Assembly: GCA_028821035.1 (NCBI GenBank)
Contig: JAPPHP010000410.1
Location: forward strand, 1-29,978
Source: Gammaproteobacteria bacterium
GTDB taxonomy: Bacteria > Pseudomonadota > Gammaproteobacteria > Pseudomonadales > Azotimanducaceae
Direction: 5' to 3'
Length of the DNA: 29,978 bases
The notes under the pieces were generated by a model. It saw only the letters and a list, made by a program, of their open reading frames with translations, searched no databases and had not been told where the DNA came from. How positions within the stretch are numbered: position 1 is the stretch's first letter; every line of letters begins with the position of its first letter. The position numbers were made by a program, and so were the translations under genes. Of the stretch, positions 23,831 through 29,978 are shown in pieces.

Positions 23831-23867
23831 CTATCGAGATGGCTGCAACGACCGGCGGGCGGACTTC

Positions 23868-26105
23868 TCAGAACGAGAAGTCAAGCGTCACGCCATAGGT
23901 CCTGGGCTGCTGGTACTGCGCCCTGTTCGTGCCAAAGGGAAGAAACGCGGCACCGAACGCCCGGTACACCTCGCTGTCATCGTCCGTCAGATTCTTCGCC
24001 CACAGCGAGATGCCCCAACTATCGGACGCTGGCCGATAGCCTACGCGAGCTCCAAGCAAGGCCTGGGACGGCAGGACATCGTCGGGATGGTTGTGGAAGG
24101 AGCCGTCCGAGAAACGCTCGTCCACGTAGCTCAGATCAAGCCGGGAGGTCAGCGTACCGCCCATCAGCGCTCTCGTGTGCTGAGCGGATACGTTAACGGT
24201 CCACTCTGGCGCGAGAGGCAGGGTCTTGCCTCCGGCATCAAAGAACCCACCCCTGCGCTGGTCTTCGACATCCGACAGCTTGTCATAGACCGTATCCATG
24301 TAGCCGATCCCGGCGGTGAATCGAAGCCCTTCCGTTGGCAGCGCGACCAGCTCGAGTTCGAAACCTTCGCCTTCGGCCGTCCCGGCGTTGGACAGGAATC
24401 GGAGCGGGATACCACCGGGTCCGCAGTTCACGCAACCCAGGCGAACCTGCAGATCATCGTAGTCCATGCGGAACAGTGCGAAGTTCAGGACGAGCCGGTT
24501 GTCCAGCCAGCTCGACTTCATGCCGAGTTCATAGCTCGTGACTTCCTCGTGGTCGGTGATCAGGTTGTTTGCCGCGAAGTCCGCGATGGGGTCAGGGGTG
24601 TTGTTGAACGCACCGGACTTCACGCCCGTTCCGATACTGCCATAGATCATGACATCGTCCGTGATCTGATAACGCATACCCGCGGTCCAGGTCCATTCCT
24701 CCAGTACGACATCGACGGGAGCGTCAGTTGTCTCGGTAAGGGCAGGATTACCCAAGATGATGCACGTGATGGGGTTGGCGCATGAGGAAGGGTGCGTCTG
24801 CTGTTCCTTTATCTCATCGGTGTAGCGCAAACCACCGAAAAGCACCATCCGGTCGCTCAGGTCAAGATTGGCGTGGAGGAAACCGGCCCAGCTTCTACGG
24901 TCCAGCGTATTGCCGCCCCGCGCGATACTCGAATTGCGTACCGGCGGGAAGGGGAACCCGCTGCCGAGAAAGATCACGTCATTGACCGCGCCCTCGTCAT
25001 CGTCGTAGTAGAAACCCGCGACAAAGTCATAGCTGCGGTCTGTCGGCGACGCGATCCGCAGTTCCTGGCTGAACTGTTCGGTGCCAACGAACGATGTGAT
25101 ACCGACGACCGGGTTGGGCGTGGCCTCGACGTCGGCACCGAAGGTCAGCTCGTCGCCCAGTAAAGCCGTTGTGGACGTAAGCGTATAGCCATTCTCGAAC
25201 TCATGCTCGATCGTCACCGATGCGTTGGACAACTCTATCTTCGATGTGTTCTCCGTATCGTTCGTCGTGGTGTAGGCCCGATCATCCGCCGCGGGTCCAT
25301 CGACATGCTCGAAAAAGTAGTCGTCGGAATCCGAATCGTAGGCGCTCACGGAGAGGTCGATCGTGGTTTGAGCGCTCGGCGTGTATCGCACCTGAAAGCG
25401 GGCGCTGGTCTTCTCCTTGCCACCGAGCTTGTCGCTACCCGTCGTCACGTTGTCCGCATATCCGTCGATCTCGTAGCTTTCCGCAAACAGCTTCACCGCG
25501 AGAGTGTTTTCAAGAAGGGGAATGTTCACGCTGCCGCGGGCATGGACCAGGTTTCGGTTGCCGGCGTCGACGGACAAGTCTCCGAAAAAGTCCTCCGTGG
25601 TCGGCTTCTTGCTCGTGATGTTGATTGCGCCGCTGATCGTGTTGCGACCGAACAGCGTGCCCTGCGGACCCCGCAGGACCTCCACCCGCTCTATGTCACC
25701 CATGTTCGGGTTGGCGTTGAACTGACGTGAATGGAACACACCATCCACGTACACGCCTACGCTCGAATCGAAACCCAAGGCCGACGGTTCCGTACGGGTG
25801 TATATGCCGCGAATCGAGATGAACGACAGTCCCTGGTTGACCGACTCGGCGAATACGAAGTTGGGAACCTGACTTGACAGATCCTTCAGATCCAGCGAGC
25901 CGGTGGCAGCGATGTCTTCGGCCGTCACCGCGGAAATCGAGATAGGTACGTCCTGCAACGACTCGGCGCGCCGGGTCGCGGTGACGACAATCTCCTCAAT
26001 CGCCAGCGCGGACGCACCTTCCTGGGCGAACGAAGTGACGGGCAGCGCCAGAGAGACTGCGAACAGGGCAACGCCAGCCCCACGGAAAAATCGAGGCCGG
26101 TACAT
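23868..26105 (-). CDS. TonB-dependent outer-membrane receptor
   Basis: 745 residues. Signal peptide 1-27 (VALFAVSLALPVTSFA), TonB-box region EEIVVTATRRAESLQDVP (about 36-53), and a plug with ISIRGIYTRTEPSAL and VEVLRGPQGTLFGRNTISGAINI (about 145-167). A 22-strand-type barrel runs to the terminal GVTLDFSF with C-terminal Phe. It resembles the FecA/IroN-like receptors common in marine Gamma- and Alphaproteobacteria and sphingomonads. TonB-driven import of an iron complex, vitamin or glycan/aromatic is expected; the ligand cannot be told. GC is lower than in its neighbours (37 of 60 at 25321 versus 45 of 60 at 12121), suggesting acquisition. No adjacent regulator or transport partners are present. 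Confidence 0.93.
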   Translation of the reverse strand: MYRPRFFRGAGVALFAVSLALPVTSFAQEGASALAIEEIVVTATRRAESLQDVPISISAVTAEDIAATGSLDLKDLSSQVPNFVFAESVNQGLSFISIRGIYTRTEPSALGFDSSVGVYVDGVFHSRQFNANPNMGDIERVEVLRGPQGTLFGRNTISGAINITSKKPTTEDFFGDLSVDAGNRNLVHARGSVNIPLLENTLAVKLFAESYEIDGYADNVTTGSDKLGGKEKTSARFQVRYTPSAQTTIDLSVSAYDSDSDDYFFEHVDGPAADDRAYTTTNDTENTSKIELSNASVTIEHEFENGYTLTSTTALLGDELTFGADVEATPNPVVGITSFVGTEQFSQELRIASPTDRSYDFVAGFYYDDDEGAVNDVIFLGSGFPFPPVRNSSIARGGNTLDRRSWAGFLHANLDLSDRMVLFGGLRYTDEIKEQQTHPSSCANPITCIILGNPALTETTDAPVDVVLEEWTWTAGMRYQITDDVMIYGSIGTGVKSGAFNNTPDPIADFAANNLITDHEEVTSYELGMKSSWLDNRLVLNFALFRMDYDDLQVRLGCVNCGPGGIPLRFLSNAGTAEGEGFELELVALPTEGLRFTAGIGYMDTVYDKLSDVEDQRRGGFFDAGGKTLPLAPEWTVNVSAQHTRALMGGTLTSRLDLSYVDERFSDGSFHNHPDDVLPSQALLGARVGYRPASDSWGISLWAKNLTDDDSEVYRAFGAAFLPFGTNRAQYQQPRTYGVTLDFSF

Positions 26106-26252
26106 GGCTTTTGCCCAATAGATTAGTCGGGTCAGTATTGCACACGCCTTGCCGGAAGTCAGGCGTTCAAGGTCGGTGTGGCTGGACCGGGCGGGCCATG
26201 AGGCGCTCGCACGAAGCGCAGCACCCGCCCAGGGGCGATGACGCTGGTAGCG

Positions 26253-27308
26253 TTACCGGAAACTCGCGTTGATCCGGTCGAGCGCCTCGGAGCCGGGGCA
26301 GAGTTCGGTTTCGCCCAGCGCGTTCAGCGGCGTCTCCACGGTGTCGAGGATCTCGTGGCAATCGCTGGCATCCGGATCGACGTACAGGAGCCCGGTCACC
26401 ACCTCCCCCTCCTGCTGCGCCTCGAGCACGTGCTCCAAGGCGTGGGCGCGGTTGTGGGGATCGTAGCTGGTGTCGAGCTTGCGCAGCCGCAACTGCGAGC
26501 CGTCGGGCATGTGCACCGTCTCCACCTCGCCGGGGGCGTAGTCGGCGGTGATTTCCTCGCCCGCGGCGATGAAGTCCGCGGTGACGACGCTCGCGCCGCG
26601 CGTACGGAGGTAGTCGTAGCTCTTGGTGGAACCGTTGTGGTTGTTGAACGCCACGCAGGGGGAGATGACGTCGATGAAGGCGAAGCCGCGGTGCAGGAGC
26701 CCCGCCTTGATGAGCGGTACGAGCTGCGTCTTGTCGCCGGAGAAGCTGCGCGCCACGAAGCTCGCGCCGATCTGCAGCGCCATCGACACGAGGTCGATCG
26801 GCTCGTACAGATTGGGCACGCCCTTCTTGCTGGTGGAGCCCTTGTCGTTGGTCGCGGAGAACTGGCCCTTCGTCAGGCCGTAGGTGCCGTTGTTGTCCAC
26901 GATGTAGAGCATGTTGATGCGGCGCCGCACGATGTGCGCGAACTGCCCGATGCCGATGGAGGCGGAGTCGCCGTCGCCGGACACGCCGATGCAGTAGAGC
27001 TCGCGATTGGCCAGGTTGGCCCCGGTGGCGACCGACGGCATGCGGCCGTGCACCGAGTTGAAACCGTGCGAGTTGCCGAGGAAGTAGCTCGGCGTCTTGG
27101 AGGAGCAGCCGATGCCGGAGACCTTGGCGAACTGGTGCGGCGGGATCGACAGTTCCGCGCATGCTTGCACGATCGCGGCGCTGACGGAGTCGTGACCGCA
27201 GCCGGCGCATAGCGTGGAAACGAGGCCCTCGTAGTCCCTCCGCGTCAGCCCGACCTCGTTGGTCGGCAGCAGCGGGTGGTGGACGCGGGGCTTGGCGACG
27301 AACGTCAT
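26253..27308 (-). CDS. korB: 2-oxoacid:ferredoxin oxidoreductase, beta subunit
   Basis: 351 residues. LCAGCGHDSV (about 33-42) and SGIGCSSKTPSYF carry the conserved cysteines. CIGVSGDGDSASIG is the thiamine diphosphate and Mg2+ motif, and VDNNGTYGLTKGQFSATND completes the TPP site. SPCVAFNNHNGS is the usual KorB-type cofactor-domain end. With the alpha subunit it should interconvert a 2-oxoacid and CoA with acyl-CoA, CO2 and reduced ferredoxin; 2-oxoglutarate is the likely substrate from overall resemblance, but pyruvate is not excluded. Cytoplasmic. It follows korA with a 40-nt gap and is last in the operon; 147 bp then separate it from the TonB-receptor start. Confidence 0.92.
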   Translation of the reverse strand: MTFVAKPRVHHPLLPTNEVGLTRRDYEGLVSTLCAGCGHDSVSAAIVQACAELSIPPHQFAKVSGIGCSSKTPSYFLGNSHGFNSVHGRMPSVATGANLANRELYCIGVSGDGDSASIGIGQFAHIVRRRINMLYIVDNNGTYGLTKGQFSATNDKGSTSKKGVPNLYEPIDLVSMALQIGASFVARSFSGDKTQLVPLIKAGLLHRGFAFIDVISPCVAFNNHNGSTKSYDYLRTRGASVVTADFIAAGEEITADYAPGEVETVHMPDGSQLRLRKLDTSYDPHNRAHALEHVLEAQQEGEVVTGLLYVDPDASDCHEILDTVETPLNALGETELCPGSEALDRINASFR

Positions 27309-27348
27309 GGTCCGGTCCCCTCGATCGGCTGCGTTGTCTTGCGGGCGC

Positions 27349-29244
27349 TCATGCGGCCGAGTCTCCGCCCGGGTCGCCCCGGCCGATGGCCGTCTGCACG
27401 GACGGAGTGCCCCCCCGCGTTCCGCGGCCGACGGCCCAGAGCCTCGGCAGCCGCATCTTCTCGTAGTGGTCGAGCACGCTCTCCTGGATGATGTCCGCCG
27501 AGATGGACATGCCGCCGTAGTACAGCACCGGCACGATCTTCGCCGCGTCGACGCCGGTCTCGTTGACGAGCAGCGTTTTCATCTGCGCGTCGCGGTTCTG
27601 TTCCACCAGGAAGACGAACTCGTGCCGGTAAAGGAACTCGGTGACTTCCTGGCTGAAGGGGAAGCCGCGGATGCGCATCGCATCGAGCTGCACGCCATCG
27701 TCGGCCAGGCGCTCCAGCGCCTCGCCCATCGGCATGGCCGTGCTGCCGTAGAACACGATGCCGGCGCGGTGGCCGTGGCCCGAGATCTCCGGGGCCGGCA
27801 CGAGGGACGCGGCCGTCCGCCACTTGACGAGCAGCCGGTCCATGTTCTCGGTGTAGGCCTCGGGGGCCTCGGTGTAGCGCGCGTACGCGTCGCGTGACGT
27901 GCCGCGGGTGAAGAACGCGCCCTTCGTCGGGTGCGTGCCCGGGAGCGTGCGGTAGCCGATGCCGTCGCCGTCCACGTCGACGTAGCGGCCGTAGTCCTCG
28001 ATGGCGTCGAGGTCCTCCCTCGAGAGGACCTTGCCGCGATCGTACCGGCGCTCGTCGTCCCACGTCAGCGGCTCGGACAGGTTGTCGTTCATGCCGACTT
28101 CGAGGTCGGAAAGGACGATGACCGGCGTCTGCAGCCGGTCCGCGAGGTCCATGGCGTCCGCCGCGAAGTCGAAGCACTCCTTCGGCGTGGACGGGAACAT
28201 CAGCGGGTGCTTCGTGTCGCCGTGGGAGGCGTACGCGGCCAGCAGGACATCGCCCTGCTGCGTGCGGGTCGGCATGCCCGTGGACGGCCCCGCGCGCTGG
28301 ATGTCGAACAGCACGGCGGGAATCTCCGCGAAATAGGCGAGCCCGAGGAACTCCGACATCAGGGACAGTCCCGGACCGCTCGTTGCCGTGAACGCGCGCG
28401 CCCCGTTCCAGCCCGCGCCGATGACGATGCCGATGGCGGACAGCTCGTCCTCCGCCTGCAGTACCGCGAACTTGCGCTGGCCCGTGTCCGTCTCCGTGCG
28501 CAGCTGGCCGGCGTGCTTCTCGAAGGCCTCGGCCATCGAGGTCGACGGCGTGATCGGATACCACGCGCAGATCGTCGCTCCCCCGTAGATGGCGCCGAGC
28601 GCCGCCGCCGTGTTGCCGTCGATCATGATGCTGTCGCCGAGCCCGGCCGTGCGGCGGAGCTGAATCGGCAGCGGGCAGTCGAGGTACTCGCGCGCGTAGC
28701 CCCTGCCGATCTCGAGGGCGTGGATGTTCGGCGCGATGAGTTCGTCCTTGCCGCGGTACTGCGTCGAGACCATGCCCGTGATGACCTCGAAGTCGATGTT
28801 GAGCAACGCGGACAGGGCGCCGAGATAGACGATGTTCTTGAACAGCTTGCGCTGCTTAGGATCGGCGAACTCCGGCAGGAGGAGCTTCGCGATCGGGATG
28901 CCGATCTCCGTGATGTCGGCGCGGAACAGCCGCCGGTCGAGCCCCTTGGAGTTGTCGTACAGCAGGAAGCCGCCCGGGACCACGGAAGCGACGTCCTCCC
29001 GGTACGTCTCGGCGTTCATGGCCACCATGAGGTCCACGCCCTCGCGGCGGCCGTGGTGGTGGTCCTCCGAGACCCGCACCTCGAACCAGGTCGGCAACCC
29101 CTCGATGTTCGACGGGAAGATGTTGCGCGTCGCGATCGGGACGCCCATGCGGAAGAGCGCCTTGGCGAACATGCCGTTCGCGCTCGCGGAGCCCGAACCG
29201 TTCACGTTCGCGAAGCGGATGACAAAATCGTTGTAGGTCGTCAT
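27349..29244 (-). CDS. korA: 2-oxoacid:acceptor oxidoreductase, fused gamma-alpha subunit
   Basis: 631 residues from ATG 29244, which gives the family N-terminus NDFVIRFANVNGSGSASANG; an ATG at 29262 in frame would overlap the upstream gene. Residues 1-190 form the gamma domain, binding the CoA/acyl side. GDSIMIDGNTAAALGAIYGG leads into the pyrimidine-binding alpha domain with YPITPSTSMAEAFEKH (about 233-248). TSGPGLSLMSEFLGLA, QRAGPSTGMPTRTQQGD and the C-terminal domain II (GIVFYGSTAMPMGEAL) complete it. It lies seven bases behind the ferredoxin-domain gene and 40 bases before korB, forming one operon. The fused gamma-alpha form is common in bacterial 2-oxoglutarate and pyruvate oxidoreductases. 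Confidence 0.93.
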   Translation of the reverse strand: MTTYNDFVIRFANVNGSGSASANGMFAKALFRMGVPIATRNIFPSNIEGLPTWFEVRVSEDHHHGRREGVDLMVAMNAETYREDVASVVPGGFLLYDNSKGLDRRLFRADITEIGIPIAKLLLPEFADPKQRKLFKNIVYLGALSALLNIDFEVITGMVSTQYRGKDELIAPNIHALEIGRGYAREYLDCPLPIQLRRTAGLGDSIMIDGNTAAALGAIYGGATICAWYPITPSTSMAEAFEKHAGQLRTETDTGQRKFAVLQAEDELSAIGIVIGAGWNGARAFTATSGPGLSLMSEFLGLAYFAEIPAVLFDIQRAGPSTGMPTRTQQGDVLLAAYASHGDTKHPLMFPSTPKECFDFAADAMDLADRLQTPVIVLSDLEVGMNDNLSEPLTWDDERRYDRGKVLSREDLDAIEDYGRYVDVDGDGIGYRTLPGTHPTKGAFFTRGTSRDAYARYTEAPEAYTENMDRLLVKWRTAASLVPAPEISGHGHRAGIVFYGSTAMPMGEALERLADDGVQLDAMRIRGFPFSQEVTEFLYRHEFVFLVEQNRDAQMKTLLVNETGVDAAKIVPVLYYGGMSISADIIQESVLDHYEKMRLPRLWAVGRGTRGGTPSVQTAIGRGDPGGDSAA

Positions 29245-29251
29245 CCGACGG

Positions 29252-29978
29252 TCATCCCGCATACGTCCCGAGCTGCGGAATGTGCACCACCGACTTCTGC
29301 ATGTCCCATGCCGCCGTCGGGCAGCGTTCCGCGCACAATCCGCAATGCAGGCAGACGTCCTCGTCCTTCACCATCACGCGGCCCGTCGGCAGCGTCTCGG
29401 AGACGTACAGGTCCTGCTCGGCGTTGTCGGCGGGGGCCGTGAGGCGTTCGCGCAGGTCCGTCTCCTCGCCGTTCGAGGTGAAGGTGATGCAGTCCATCGG
29501 GCAGATGTCCACGCAGGCGTCGCACTCGATGCACAGGCCTTCGGTGAACACGGTCTGCACGTCGCAGTTCAGGCAGCGCTGGGCCTCCTTGAAGCCGAGC
29601 GCGCGGTCGAAGCCGAGTTCGACCTCAACCTTGATGTTGCCGAGCGCGCGCCGTTTCTCCGCGTGCGGCACGATGAAGCGCTTGGCGGGATCGTGCTCGG
29701 CGTCGTAGCTCCACTCGTGCATGCCCATCTTCTGGCTGATGAGATTCACGCCCTCCGGGGGACGGTCCGCTTTCAGGTCCTTGCCCTGGCACAGGAGGTG
29801 AATGGAGATGGCCGCCTGGTGCGCGTGCGCGGACGCCCAGATGATGTTCTCCGGGCCGAAGGCCGAGTCGCCGCCGAAGAACACCTTGGGGTGCGTGGAC
29901 TGCATCGTTACCTCGTCGAGCACGGGGCAGTCCCACTTGTCGAACTCGATGCCGATGTCCCGTTCGATCCACGGGCAG
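29252..29978 (-). CDS. GltD-like flavoprotein with dicluster ferredoxin domain, C-terminal part
   Basis: The reading frame runs through the right window edge, so the N-terminal part is missing. VFFGGDSAFGPENIIWASAHAHQAA is the FAD/NAD(P)-binding end of glutamate-synthase-small-chain-like pyridine nucleotide oxidoreductases. A CLNCD motif follows, and then two [4Fe-4S] ferredoxin motifs, CIECDACVDICPMDC and CLHCGLCAERCP. Placed directly ahead of korA and korB, it probably shuttles electrons between NAD(P)H and ferredoxin or takes the electrons of 2-oxoacid oxidation; this is an inference from context. The stop lies seven bases before the korA start. Confidence 0.88.
   Translation of the reverse strand, partial: CPWIERDIGIEFDKWDCPVLDEVTMQSTHPKVFFGGDSAFGPENIIWASAHAHQAAISIHLLCQGKDLKADRPPEGVNLISQKMGMHEWSYDAEHDPAKRFIVPHAEKRRALGNIKVEVELGFDRALGFKEAQRCLNCDVQTVFTEGLCIECDACVDICPMDCITFTSNGEETDLRERLTAPADNAEQDLYVSETLPTGRVMVKDEDVCLHCGLCAERCPTAAWDMQKSVVHIPQLGTYAG

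Noticed and set aside
27931..29442. 503-codon plus-strand frame opposite korA
   Set aside because: Antisense to a gene with unmistakable KorA motifs; composition (Arg, Val, Asp, Glu repeats) is that of a shadow frame.

Overview
The window is a high-GC stretch (about 65-75% in the lines I counted) of a Proteobacterium, most likely a marine or host-associated Gammaproteobacterium. Three things point there: a Pseudomonas-type long GAPDH, a Tat-exported high-potential iron-sulfur protein, and HlyC/CorC, PutP, DUF481 and TonB-receptor genes. The left 7 kb encodes secreted proteins made of SRCR, fibronectin-III, cadherin-like and internalin-type LRR modules. Such eukaryote-like proteins are frequent in sponge and other animal symbionts, so a host-associated lifestyle is an inference, not a proof.

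Layout. (1) 1-8.3 kb, accessory: the 3' end of an SRCR/LRR protein, a small coiled-coil gene on the opposite strand, a broken LRR fragment, then a 5-kb gene joining a type I sulfatase to adhesion-type modules, SRCR and LRR. The last 1.6 kb (SRCR-LRR tail plus the convergent coiled-coil gene and its leader) is a direct repeat of the left edge of the window. (2) 8.3-13.3 kb: questin-oxidase-like protein, CorB-like transporter, PhyH-family dioxygenase, HiPIP, MFS transporter. (3) 13.4-14.3 kb: tRNA-Glu(TTC) with a clear promoter, then a FitAB/VapBC-type toxin-antitoxin pair with a 17-bp palindrome upstream. (4) 14.4-20.8 kb: LLM flavin oxidoreductase, PNPOx-like protein, DUF481 barrel coupled to a DUF815 ATPase, divergent PutP symporter, and a compact GNAT-DUF503-membrane protein operon. 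(5) 20.8-23.9 kb: long GAPDH, tandem hairpins, prenyltransferase-fold protein, and an RHH antitoxin coupled to a decapitated PIN toxin. (6) 23.9-26.1 kb: a TonB-dependent receptor of visibly lower GC. (7) 26.2 kb to the end: an operon for a 2-oxoacid:ferredoxin oxidoreductase (beta, fused gamma-alpha) with a GltD-like dicluster-ferredoxin protein cut by the window edge.

The most unusual parts are the sulfatase-SRCR-LRR fusion with its duplicated and decaying tails, and a pair of near-identical palindromes placed exactly 23 bp from -10-like hexamers at two distant loci. A leader upstream of the duplicated coiled-coil gene is also better conserved than the coding sequence it precedes. I see no CRISPR array, rRNA gene, phage or transposase.
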